A model generated the notes under the pieces. It did not search any database. It was given only the letters and a program-made list of their open reading frames with translations, and was not told the origin of the DNA. A stretch of DNA of 33,506 nucleotides from JAQBQQ01 sp964633955 (GTDB lineage: Bacteria; Patescibacteriota; Gracilibacteria; Peribacterales; Peribacteraceae): NCBI GenBank assembly GCA_964633955.1, contig CAZWIA010000009.1:1-33506 (forward strand), written 5' to 3'. Made by a program: the position numbers and the translations under genes. Shown one piece after another: positions 16,390-23,639 of the stretch. Every line of letters starts with the position of its first letter. The stretch's first letter is position 1.

Positions 16390-16395
16390 GCGCTC

Positions 16396-17250
16396 ATGAA
16401 GGTCATTATCCTGTGCGGCGGCCAGGGAACGCGCTTGCGCGAGGAGACGGAGTTCCGGCCCAAACCCATGGTCACCGTGGGCGGCCATCCCATCCTGTGG
16501 CACATCATGAAGATGTACGCCCACTTTGGCCTAAAGGAGTTCGTGCTTTGCCTGGGGTACAAGGGCGACATGATCAGGGAATACTTTTTAAACTACCAGG
16601 CGATGAACAACGATTTCACGATCGGTCTAGGCAATCACCAGCAGATCGAGTGCCACGGCGCGCATGAGGAGGAGGATTTCCGCGTCACGCTGGCCAATAC
16701 GGGAGAAGATGCCATGACCGGCTCGCGCGTGAAGCAGGTGGAGCGCTACGTGGATGATGACCTGGTCTGCGTGACCTACGGCGACGGCCTGTCGGATGTG
16801 AACATCCGTGATCTCATTGCGTTTCATAGGTCACATGGGAAGATCGGAACTGTCACATCGGTTCGGACGCAGTCGCGGTTCGGCGTGCTGGATCTGTCGC
16901 AGGACGGGCTCGTCACCAACTTCGCGGAGAAGCCGCAGGCGCAGGGCTGGGTGAGCGCGGGGTTCTTCGTCTTTGATCGCCGGTTCTTTGATTACCTCTC
17001 CTTGGATCTTAATTGCGTGATGGAGCAAGAGCCTCTCCAGCGGTTGGCGCGGGACGGCGAACTAGTCGCTTACCGGCATGACGGGTTTTTCTACGCTATG
17101 GACACCTACCGCGAGACACTTAAGCTCAATGAGCTATGGGAGACGCACCAAGCGCCATGGGCGCACTGGAGGATGCCGCTTCAATCGGCCATGCAGTCCT
17201 ATCGCCAGGCGGCGGAGGGTCTGCATGCTCTTCCGTTCAAGCAACTGTGA
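16396..17250 (+). CDS. rfbF: Glucose-1-phosphate cytidylyltransferase
   Basis: A 284-residue nucleotidyltransferase that makes CDP-glucose from glucose 1-phosphate and CTP. MKVIILCGGQGTRLREET is the nucleotide-binding signature, RPKPMVTVGGHPILWHIM the conserved continuation, and CLGYKGDMIREYFLNY with NNDFTIGLG are specific to RfbF/DdhA. VTYGDGLSDV carries the metal-binding aspartate and FAEKPQ the sugar-binding region. Family members are usually near 257 residues; here about 25 extra residues follow the usual end (PWAHWRM). The stop at 17248-17250 overlaps the GTG of the next gene. It is the first step of the CDP-sugar branch that runs through rfbG and the C-methyltransferase downstream. Confidence 0.95.
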   Translation: MKVIILCGGQGTRLREETEFRPKPMVTVGGHPILWHIMKMYAHFGLKEFVLCLGYKGDMIREYFLNYQAMNNDFTIGLGNHQQIECHGAHEEEDFRVTLANTGEDAMTGSRVKQVERYVDDDLVCVTYGDGLSDVNIRDLIAFHRSHGKIGTVTSVRTQSRFGVLDLSQDGLVTNFAEKPQAQGWVSAGFFVFDRRFFDYLSLDLNCVMEQEPLQRLARDGELVAYRHDGFFYAMDTYRETLKLNELWETHQAPWAHWRMPLQSAMQSYRQAAEGLHALPFKQL

Positions 17251-18224
17251 CAGCCGCGTTCTGGCAGGACCGGCCGGTCTTTGTCACGGGAGCATCCGGC
17301 CTGGTGGGTTCCGCTACGGTCGTGCTCCTAGAGAAACTTGGTGCTTCCGTGGTCATCCTGCTACGTGATGAAGTGCCCGGCTCGGAACTGGCGCGTTCAG
17401 GCCTGCTGTCGCGCGTGAACGTAGTGCGCGGGGATTTGTCTGATCCGCTTTTGCTCGAACGTATTCTAGGCGAGTATGAAGTGAAGACGGTCTTGCACCT
17501 GGCGGCGCAGACAATCGTGGGCATTGCCAACAAGAATCCGCTCTCCACCTGGGAGGCCAATGTGCGGGGAACGTGGAATCTGCTTGAGGCCTGCCGCAGG
17601 TCCGGCCGCGTCACGGAGATCGTGGTGGCGTCATCGGACAAGGCCTACGGCGAGCAGCCCGTGCTGCCGTACGCGGAGGAGATGCCGCTCCTGGCGCGCC
17701 ATCCATACGACACCTCCAAGGCTTGCGCGGATCTCATCGCGCAGAGCTACGCCCACACATTTGGCCTGCCGGTGGCTGTTTCCCGCTGCGGGAACTTCTA
17801 CGGCCCCGGAGACCTGAACTGGAATCGCATCGTGCCAGGAACCATCCGCTCGGTGATCCGCGCGACGGCGCCCGTGATCCGGTCGGACGGTTCATTCGTT
17901 CGGGATTATCTGTACGTGGAAGACGGGGCTCAGGCGTACGTGACGCTCGCAGAGAAGCTGAGCGCTGATCCGGAACTTCGCGGTCACGCGTTCAATTTTT
18001 CCACAGAAGAACCTCTCACCGTCTTGCAACTTGCCGAACACATCCTGCGGCTCATGGGATCGGATCTGAAGCTGGACATCCGCAATGAGGCCAGCGGCGA
18101 GATCCTCAAGCAGCATCTGGACGCGCGGAAGGCGCGCGAACAGCTGGGCTGGCAGGCGCGGTTCACGCTGGAGGCGGGGCTAAGGAAGACGATCGACTGG
18201 TACACGGCGTTCCTGGCCGCGTAG
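17247..18224 (+). CDS. rfbG: CDP-glucose 4,6-dehydratase
   Basis: A 325-residue extended SDR dehydratase that turns CDP-glucose into CDP-4-keto-6-deoxyglucose. TGASGLVG at 14-21 is the NAD motif. SSDKAYG at 129-135 has the Asp-Lys pair (D131/K132) typical of CDP-glucose dehydratases where dTDP-glucose enzymes have Asp-Glu, and Y154/K158 (YDTSK) complete the site. GNFYGPGDLNWNRIVPGTI near 185-203 is also characteristic. The GTG at 17247 overlaps the rfbF stop (GTGA), indicating translational coupling; the open frame runs back to 17136 but only through rfbF. The protein is a little shorter than the roughly 355-residue norm. It ends in TAG, 2 nt before the C-methyltransferase gene. Confidence 0.93.
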   Translation: MTAAFWQDRPVFVTGASGLVGSATVVLLEKLGASVVILLRDEVPGSELARSGLLSRVNVVRGDLSDPLLLERILGEYEVKTVLHLAAQTIVGIANKNPLSTWEANVRGTWNLLEACRRSGRVTEIVVASSDKAYGEQPVLPYAEEMPLLARHPYDTSKACADLIAQSYAHTFGLPVAVSRCGNFYGPGDLNWNRIVPGTIRSVIRATAPVIRSDGSFVRDYLYVEDGAQAYVTLAEKLSADPELRGHAFNFSTEEPLTVLQLAEHILRLMGSDLKLDIRNEASGEILKQHLDARKAREQLGWQARFTLEAGLRKTIDWYTAFLAA

Positions 18225-18226
18225 CC

Positions 18227-19453
18227 ATGCCGCGGATCCTTCAGTGCCGGTCGTGTGAGAATTCCGCACTGGATTCCGTACTCGATTTGGGCGTTACGCC
18301 GCTGGCCAACGCGTTGCTCACGGAGGCCGAACTCGCGCAGCCCGAACGCAGGTACCCGCTGGAGCTGGTGTGGTGTCCCGCGTGCGCGCTCCTGCAGATC
18401 ACGGAGAACGTGCCGGCGGAGGCGCTCTTCTCCCGCTATTTCTACCGCTCCTCCTTCTCCCAGGCGTTCCTGGATCATTGCAAGGCGCTCGCTGGTCGCC
18501 TGATATTGGAGCGCTCGCTCGGCGCCGATCATGTAGTGATCGATATCGCGAGCAATGACGGGTACCTCCTGCGGTTCTATCAGGAACAAGGCGTCCCGGT
18601 GCTCGGGATCGAGCCGGCGGAGAATATCGTCCCGGTGGCGGTGGAGGCCGGCATCCCCACGCGCAACGTGTTCTTCACGCAGGCGGAGGCGGAGAACCTG
18701 AAGCAGGAAGGCATTCAGGCAGACGTGATCCATGCCCATAACGTGATGCCGCACGTAGCGGACCAGCGGGATTTCGCTCAGGGGATCGCGACACTCCTCA
18801 AGCCCGGCGGTGTTGCCGTGGTGGAATTCGCGTACGCGATCGACACCATCGACCACACGGAGTTCGACCAGATCTACCATGAGCACATGTGTTATTTCTC
18901 TCTTACGTCCTTTCAGCGTCTCTGTGAGCGGTGCGGACTCGCGGTAGTACGGGCGGAGCGGCTGCCGGTGCACGGCGGATCCCTGCGCGTGTTCCTGGCG
19001 CACGCCGGCACGCCGGCGGACGGCACCGTGGCGGAGCTGCTGGCGCAGGAGAAAGAGTGGGGCGTGGACAGCGCGGAGGTCTACCAACGCTTCGCGGAGA
19101 AAGTAAGTACGCTTAAGCAGGATCTGGTGACGCTGCTCAGGGATCTGAAGTCTCAAGGAAAACGAATCACCGTGTACGGCGCCTCGGCCAAAGGTTCCAC
19201 CCTCATGAACGCGTTCGGGATCGGCAGCGATCTGATCGACTACATCGTGGACCGCAGCACGCTCAAGCAGGGTCTCTACGCGCCGGGCACGCATCTGAGG
19301 ATCGAGCCGGTGGAGAAGCTGCTGGAGGATAAGCCCGACTATGTGCTGCTCCTCACGTGGAACTTTGTAGAAGAAATCCTCAAGCAGCAGCAGGCGTACC
19401 GGGAGGGCGGCGGGAAGTTCATCGTGCCGGTGCCGGCGGTGCGGGTGGTGTGA
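18227..19453 (+). CDS. Sugar C-methyltransferase (three-domain, TylC3/TcaB9 type)
   Basis: A 408-residue SAM enzyme of the nucleotide-sugar C-methyltransferase family. The N-terminal zinc domain has C7xxC10 and C50xxC53. The SAM core shows IDIASNDGYLL at 105-115 and LGIEPAENI near 126. The catalytic segment FDQIYHEHMCYFS (213-225) holds the Tyr-His-Glu-His cluster that deprotonates the sugar, and the C-terminal domain has ITVYGASAKGSTLMN. Enzymes of this family add a methyl carbon to C-3 (or C-5) of a 4-keto-6-deoxy nucleotide sugar, giving branched sugars such as those in mycarose, virenose or yersiniose-type pathways. Placement 2 nt after rfbG indicates that CDP-4-keto-6-deoxyglucose is the substrate. 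Confidence 0.94.
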   Translation: MPRILQCRSCENSALDSVLDLGVTPLANALLTEAELAQPERRYPLELVWCPACALLQITENVPAEALFSRYFYRSSFSQAFLDHCKALAGRLILERSLGADHVVIDIASNDGYLLRFYQEQGVPVLGIEPAENIVPVAVEAGIPTRNVFFTQAEAENLKQEGIQADVIHAHNVMPHVADQRDFAQGIATLLKPGGVAVVEFAYAIDTIDHTEFDQIYHEHMCYFSLTSFQRLCERCGLAVVRAERLPVHGGSLRVFLAHAGTPADGTVAELLAQEKEWGVDSAEVYQRFAEKVSTLKQDLVTLLRDLKSQGKRITVYGASAKGSTLMNAFGIGSDLIDYIVDRSTLKQGLYAPGTHLRIEPVEKLLEDKPDYVLLLTWNFVEEILKQQQAYREGGGKFIVPVPAVRVV

Positions 19454-19481
19454 GGGGGTTATACATCCTCTGTGATCTAAT

Positions 19482-19510
19482 TTGACAGAAATGCAATAAA
19501 TATTTATATT
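19482..19510 (+). promoter_or_regulatory. Consensus promoter TTGACA-17-TATATT, leaderless
   Basis: TTGACA (19482-19487), a 17-nt spacer and TATATT (19505-19510) form a near-perfect sigma-70-type promoter in an AT-rich island. The ATG at 19517 lies 6 nt after the -10, where transcription would begin, so the mRNA should be leaderless. Confidence 0.75.
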
Positions 19511-19516
19511 TTCAGA

Positions 19517-20365
19517 ATGAACCTCCCATCCTCGTTAGAACAGCTGGAAGATCGCAATCTGGTAGAAGTCCAGGATTTCATCCGGCAGCTCCAGCCTAAC
19601 GTAGCGGCGCAGATCCTGGCGCTGCGCGAGAGCGGTGCGATGCGGGAGGAGGCCAAGGCGAGCGATAAGGAATTTGACCTGATCACGGAAGCCGACGGGC
19701 TGGCTGAGCGATTGATCGTACAGGCTATCCGGGCGCGTTTCCCGGACGACGCGATCGTGGGGGAGGAGGAGGGCTCCCAGGGCCAGGCGGAGAGCGATTG
19801 GCGCTGGGAGATCGATCCCATCGACGGGACCATCAACTTCTCCCTTGGGGACGAGAGCGGCATTTCTGTGGGGCTCCTCTACAAGGGGCAGCCGGTAATG
19901 GGCGTAATCCACTTCCTCCATGACAACACGCAGATGTTCGGTGCTCAAGGCCACGGAGCGTTCATTCAGGATATGGCGACTCAGGAGGTCAGGCCGTTGC
20001 GCATTCAGACGGAAGAAGAGGAATTGCCCCTCTCCCGGCGTCACCTCACGTGGGATTCCGGATATGGCGACACGGCGGCGCAGCTGGAGACGTTCGGTCA
20101 GCTCAAGCAGCACGCGCTCTACGTCACAAGCCACGCTTGCTTCCTGACCTCTACGCGCAGGGTGCTCACGGGCCAGAGAGGTGCCTATGTCAACGGTGGC
20201 CCTCGCTCGTATGACCTTGCGGCCAGCATGATCATCGCCCTGGAGGCCGGAGCGGTGGTGGAAGGTCTGACGTCTCCGGAGCTGGATTTCAAGCAGAAGG
20301 AGATGCCTTGCATCATCGCGCGCAATCAACTGGTGATGGAGCAGTTGAGGGTGGTCCTGGGCTGA
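19517..20365 (+). CDS. Inositol monophosphatase-family phosphatase
   Basis: A 282-residue Mg-dependent phosphatase of the IMPase/CysQ/FBPase superfamily. GEEEG at 82-86 (first metal ligands), DPIDGTINF at 100-108 (the signature) and SYDLAAS at 231-237 with D233 (last metal ligand) are all present. Members hydrolyse inositol phosphates, 3'-phosphoadenosine phosphates, fructose bisphosphate or histidinol phosphate; sequence alone does not choose. In this context it could remove phosphate from a sugar phosphate or recycle a nucleotide by-product. It has its own strong promoter, so it may be regulated apart from the sugar genes. Its TGA stop abuts the opposing gene's stop in the palindrome TGATCA (20363-20368). 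Confidence 0.88.
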   Translation: MNLPSSLEQLEDRNLVEVQDFIRQLQPNVAAQILALRESGAMREEAKASDKEFDLITEADGLAERLIVQAIRARFPDDAIVGEEEGSQGQAESDWRWEIDPIDGTINFSLGDESGISVGLLYKGQPVMGVIHFLHDNTQMFGAQGHGAFIQDMATQEVRPLRIQTEEEELPLSRRHLTWDSGYGDTAAQLETFGQLKQHALYVTSHACFLTSTRRVLTGQRGAYVNGGPRSYDLAASMIIALEAGAVVEGLTSPELDFKQKEMPCIIARNQLVMEQLRVVLG

Positions 20366-21298
20366 TCACGCGTTCCGTACCGTCTCCACGAACAGCTGGG
20401 TGAGATATTCGTGCAGCTTCGAAGGATCGCCGTCGTACCCAAGCCTCTTAGCGAGCGTTCGCTCGATATGCTCGCCCAGGCCGCCCGGTTCCAGCAGGAG
20501 CTCATGCATCATCCGGCCGCCCAGCTGGTCTTTGAAGGAGGCGTAGTACGCCAGATAGCTCGGGTTCTTCCGGAAGGAGTCGCCGAGCCGCTCGGCCATG
20601 CTCTTGAGCGTCACTCCGGCCAGGCTGTAATGCAAGTAGAAGATGATGAGCTCCTCCGGCGTTGCGGGGCCAGCCAGGTCCTGGATCCGTGAGGCTTTGG
20701 AGAGGCGGATGACGTCTTCCGGGATATCGATGCTTTTGAGCATTGCTTCGTCCTCTCGTTGCGTCGTATCGAACGCTTCGCGGATCGCCATGACCACTTC
20801 CGGCGCTTCCGCCGATTCGGTCGTCACCGGTGTGCCTTGCTTCGCCAGACGATCCTCCGCATCCCACACCGCTGCCATCTCCCGCTTCTTCCAGAAGTCA
20901 TGCAGGCCGCCGGCCAACGCTACGCGGGCGACGGCGTCATCCGGCAGTCCCATCTTCCGCGCGATCATTTCCGCCATCATGCCGAGCGCGATGCTGTGCT
21001 CGCCGGCGCGGATCCAGATCTCCCCCCGATGCACGTCCCGACCGCTGAACGTTTTGGCGGCACGCTCACGGAGCCGATCCTGCTTGGCCTTGCCGCCAAG
21101 TTCTTCGCCGATGAACAGCGCTTCCGCCACCTGGGGATAGCGTTCCAGGTACCCGCGGGCGTACGCGACGAGCTGCGCTTGTCCGCGCTCGTCCGTCAGC
21201 GCCTCCAGCGTCGACCGCGTCTCCTGGGAGATCCAGGCGGGAAGCGGAGTGGTGATTCCTTCAGGTTCCCGAGTGTGTTCCAGTGGCTGTTCGATCAT
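20366..21298 (-). CDS. HD-domain-like protein
   Basis: A 310-residue, mainly helical soluble protein. H101 (GEHSIALGM) and the dyad H133-D134 (GGLHDFWKK) are spaced as in HD-domain metal phosphohydrolases. The final aspartate usually found in a later helix is not evident: the matching helix reads FYLHYSLAG (residues 220-228), so the fold may be kept with altered metal binding. A C-terminal region of about 70 residues (MMHELLLEPGGLG and onward) has no family I recognise. The ATG at 21298 is chosen over the frame opening at 21361, since the upstream codons lie in an AT-rich promoter region. The gene converges with the IMPase-family gene with no gap. Role unknown; an HD phosphohydrolase of unclear substrate is the best description. 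Confidence 0.72.
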   Translation of the reverse strand: MIEQPLEHTREPEGITTPLPAWISQETRSTLEALTDERGQAQLVAYARGYLERYPQVAEALFIGEELGGKAKQDRLRERAAKTFSGRDVHRGEIWIRAGEHSIALGMMAEMIARKMGLPDDAVARVALAGGLHDFWKKREMAAVWDAEDRLAKQGTPVTTESAEAPEVVMAIREAFDTTQREDEAMLKSIDIPEDVIRLSKASRIQDLAGPATPEELIIFYLHYSLAGVTLKSMAERLGDSFRKNPSYLAYYASFKDQLGGRMMHELLLEPGGLGEHIERTLAKRLGYDGDPSKLHEYLTQLFVETVRNA

Positions 21299-21305
21299 TA
21301 AGATT

Positions 21306-21334
21306 ATTATGAAATATATTTTATAGATATGCAA
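21306..21334 (-). promoter_or_regulatory. Promoter TTGCAT-17-CATAAT, near-leaderless
   Basis: On the minus strand TTGCAT (21334-21329), a 17-nt A/T-only-rich spacer and CATAAT (21311-21306) precede the ATG at 21298 by 7 nt. The region is far more AT-rich than the rest of the window. Confidence 0.6.
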
Positions 21335-21369
21335 TATACGCCGTTGTCCCTCGCGGTCCATAGGTTCGG

Positions 21370-21375
21370 TAGACT
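21370..21375 (+). promoter_or_regulatory. TANNNT box (TAGACT) before rmlC-like GTG
   Basis: TAGACT is followed by 6 nt and the GTG at 21382. TTGTCC at 21344 could be a -35 but the 20-nt spacing is long. Confidence 0.42.
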
Positions 21376-21381
21376 CTTTTC

Positions 21382-21912
21382 GTGCAGAAGCTCGAAACCC
21401 CCTTCGCCGGCCTGTTCGTCATACAGATCGTCCCGCACCAAGATGAGCGGGGGCTCTTTGCGCGGACGTGGGACGCGGCCAAGGCGGCGGAATGGGGGCT
21501 TACGGAGCGGTTCGACTACATGTGCGTCTCCACCAATACCGCAACGCACACGCTGCGCGGCATGCACTACCAGAAGGATCCGCACGGGGAGGTGAAGCTG
21601 GTCCGGTGCACGCGGGGGAGGATCTGGGATGTCGCGATCGACCTGCGGCCGGATTCGCCTGCCTTCAAGCAGTGGTACGGGACGGAGCTGTCGGCGGAGA
21701 ACCACCGGTCGCTGTACGTGCCGCCCGGGTTCGCGCACGGGTTCCTCACGCTGGAGCCGGAGAGCGAGGTGCTCTACGCCATCGCCAATCCGTACGTGGC
21801 GGAAGCGGCTTCCGGCGTACGCTGGGATGATCCTGCCTTTAGCATCGCGTGGCCGGCGGCCCCGGCCGTCATCGCGCCGCGGGACGCGGCGTACCCGGAT
21901 TTCCACCCATGA
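21382..21912 (+). CDS. RmlC-type nucleotide-4-keto-6-deoxysugar 3,5-epimerase
   Basis: A 176-residue cupin of the RmlC family. H62 (LRGMHYQ), K72 (VKLVR) and Y132 (EVLYAI) fall at the positions of the known catalytic residues, and D168 near the C terminus could be the partner of H62. VAIDLRPDSPAF and LYVPPGFAHGFLTLE are further signatures. Such enzymes epimerise C-3 and/or C-5 of a 4-keto-6-deoxy sugar nucleotide. No rmlA, rmlB or rmlD is seen here, and the gene precedes an SDR reductase and follows the CDP-sugar set. It therefore probably works on the CDP-linked (branched) ketosugar rather than in dTDP-rhamnose synthesis, though that role cannot be ruled out. The next ORF starts in its stop (ATGA). 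Confidence 0.9.
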   Translation: MQKLETPFAGLFVIQIVPHQDERGLFARTWDAAKAAEWGLTERFDYMCVSTNTATHTLRGMHYQKDPHGEVKLVRCTRGRIWDVAIDLRPDSPAFKQWYGTELSAENHRSLYVPPGFAHGFLTLEPESEVLYAIANPYVAEAASGVRWDDPAFSIAWPAAPAVIAPRDAAYPDFHP

Positions 21913-22817
21913 AGCGCGTCCTCCTCACCGGCGCCAGCGGCTTCATCGGCCGGCAGGCCATACCGTTGCTGATTGAACGTGGATATGACATGCATGCGGT
22001 CCGTTCGCAGGATCATCGCTCTGAGCCAGGAGTGACTTGGCATACGGCGGATCTTCTGGATAGGTCGGCACGTCGAACGCTTATGGAAGCCGTGAAGCCT
22101 ACGCACGTGCTGCATTTGGCGTGGATCGCCACGCCTGGAATATATTGGACATCGCCACTGAACGACGACTGGAAGATTGCGACGCTGGATCTGCTCGCGC
22201 TCGCCAGGGAGCACGGCGCGGAGCGGTTCGTGGGTGCCGGCAGCTGTGCGGAGTACAATTGGACCGGCGATGGCCATTGCGACGAGCGTTCGACGCCGCT
22301 GGAAGCCGCTACTCCCTACGGCCAGGCCAAGGCGGCGACCGGCCAAGCGGTGTGCGCGGAGCGGGGCGTCAGTACCGCGTGGGCGCGCGTTTTCCTCCTG
22401 TACGGTCCGCATGAGCATCCTAAGCGCCTGGTCTCCTCCGTCATCCGTTCGCTCCTGCAGGGCGAACGCGCGGCTTGTTCGCACGGGGCGCAGATCCGGG
22501 ATTTTCTGCACGTGCGGGATGTGGCAGGTGCCATGGTCGAGCTGCTCGAATCAGGCGTCACTGGTCCGGTGAACGTCGCTTCCGGTGTGCCGGTAGCGCT
22601 TCGCGAAGTAGTGGAGGAGATTGGGCGGCAGGTGGGCAAATCGGATTTGATCGATGTTGGCGCCGTGACGCCCTCGGCCAACGATCCGCCCAGGCTCACC
22701 GCCACCGTGGATCGCTTGTGGCGCGAGGTTGGCTGGTCGCCATATTTCAAGCTCCAAGAGGGTTTGGCGGATACGATCGACTGGTGGAAAGCGCAGGACG
22801 GGGCTGGTTCTCAGTGA
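21909..22817 (+). CDS. Nucleotide-sugar SDR reductase/epimerase
   Basis: A 302-residue extended SDR. TGASGFIG at 7-14 binds the cofactor, VLHLAW at 67-72 follows, GSCAEYNW at 111-118 carries the serine, and Y137/K141 (YGQAK) are the catalytic pair. ARVFLLYGPHEHPKRLVSSV and QIRDFLHVRDVAGAM are typical of nucleotide-sugar 4-ketoreductases or epimerases. The ATG overlaps the stop of the RmlC-type gene as ATGA, so the two are coupled and probably act in sequence: 3,5-epimerisation, then 4-keto reduction of the CDP-deoxysugar. The ATG at 21909 replaces the longer open frame, which begins inside the upstream gene. Confidence 0.89.
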   Translation: MKRVLLTGASGFIGRQAIPLLIERGYDMHAVRSQDHRSEPGVTWHTADLLDRSARRTLMEAVKPTHVLHLAWIATPGIYWTSPLNDDWKIATLDLLALAREHGAERFVGAGSCAEYNWTGDGHCDERSTPLEAATPYGQAKAATGQAVCAERGVSTAWARVFLLYGPHEHPKRLVSSVIRSLLQGERAACSHGAQIRDFLHVRDVAGAMVELLESGVTGPVNVASGVPVALREVVEEIGRQVGKSDLIDVGAVTPSANDPPRLTATVDRLWREVGWSPYFKLQEGLADTIDWWKAQDGAGSQ

Positions 22818-22864
22818 CGGTCTTTTGCTCTACCATCCTCCCGCCACTTCTTTCCACGTTTCCG

Positions 22865-23632
22865 ATGAACGTCCAGATCAATACCGATTCCCAGCAGATC
22901 CAGCTGACCCATGGCGGCAAGACGGAGGGCATCCCCCTGTACTCCAAGCGGTCGTTCGAACTGCTCTCTGAGCTTTGGTCCAAGGTGGCGTGGAACCAGA
23001 AGTATACGTACACGTTCACGTGGATGGGCATCCCCACCATCCAGCTGCCGGAGGACATGATCCGTCTGCAGGAAGTGATCTGGCAGGTACAGCCGGACGT
23101 GATCATCGAATGCGGCGTGGCCCACGGCGGCGGCGCCATCTACTACGCCGGACTCTGCAAGGCGATCGGCAAGGGGCGTATGATCGGGGTGGAGGTGGAA
23201 TTCCGCGGAGATCACAAGGAGCAGGTGGAAAACCACGTGCTGGGGCCTCTCATCACGCTGGTGGAGGGTAGCTCCACGGATCCGGCCATCGTTGCCAAGG
23301 TGAAAGGCATGATCAAGCCGGGGGAATCGGTGATGGTGATCCTGGATTCCAACCACAGCAAGCAGCACGTGGCGGATGAATTGGCCGCGTACCATGACAT
23401 CGTCACGGTCGGTTCGTACATCGTGGCCACGGACGGCTACATGCAGGAACTGCACGATGTACCGCGCGGCAAGCCGGACTGGAAAGACGACAATCCCGCC
23501 GCCGCGGCCCGGGAGTTCCAGGCCGCCCATCCGGAATTCGTCTTTGATCCGCCTAAGCCCGTTTTCAACGAGAGCGAGCTGACCGCCACCCTCACCCACT
23601 GGCCGGACGCGTGGCTCAAGCGCATCGCCTGA
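22865..23632 (+). CDS. CmcI-family SAM methyltransferase (cephalosporin hydroxylase-like)
   Basis: A 255-residue protein of the CmcI/rhamnosyl O-methyltransferase family. PLYSKRSFELLSELWSKVAW and YTYTFTWMGIPTIQLPEDM at the N-terminus are family hallmarks. IECGVAHGGG at 81-90 is the SAM motif, and MIGVEVEFRGDHK and VILDSNHSKQHV provide the acidic metal and substrate residues. Despite the hydroxylase name, members are Mg- and SAM-dependent methyltransferases often found in sugar O-methylation loci. The ATG at 22865 matches the family N-terminus; a GTG at 22814 overlapping the previous stop (GTGA) would add 17 residues. A TACCAT at 22831 could be a promoter with a leader of about 22-28 nt. Likely target: a hydroxyl of the deoxysugar. 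Confidence 0.9.
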   Translation: MNVQINTDSQQIQLTHGGKTEGIPLYSKRSFELLSELWSKVAWNQKYTYTFTWMGIPTIQLPEDMIRLQEVIWQVQPDVIIECGVAHGGGAIYYAGLCKAIGKGRMIGVEVEFRGDHKEQVENHVLGPLITLVEGSSTDPAIVAKVKGMIKPGESVMVILDSNHSKQHVADELAAYHDIVTVGSYIVATDGYMQELHDVPRGKPDWKDDNPAAAAREFQAAHPEFVFDPPKPVFNESELTATLTHWPDAWLKRIA

Positions 23633-23639
23633 TCTCCCC

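Noticed and set aside
17984..19294. 436-aa open frame on the minus strand, opposite the C-methyltransferase
   Set aside because: The composition is low-information and motif-free, while the plus frame encodes a complete C-methyltransferase.
21382..21912. dTDP-rhamnose pathway assignment (rmlC proper)
   Set aside because: No rmlA, rmlB or rmlD neighbours are present, while CDP-sugar genes are; the enzyme is therefore described as RmlC-type without naming dTDP-rhamnose.
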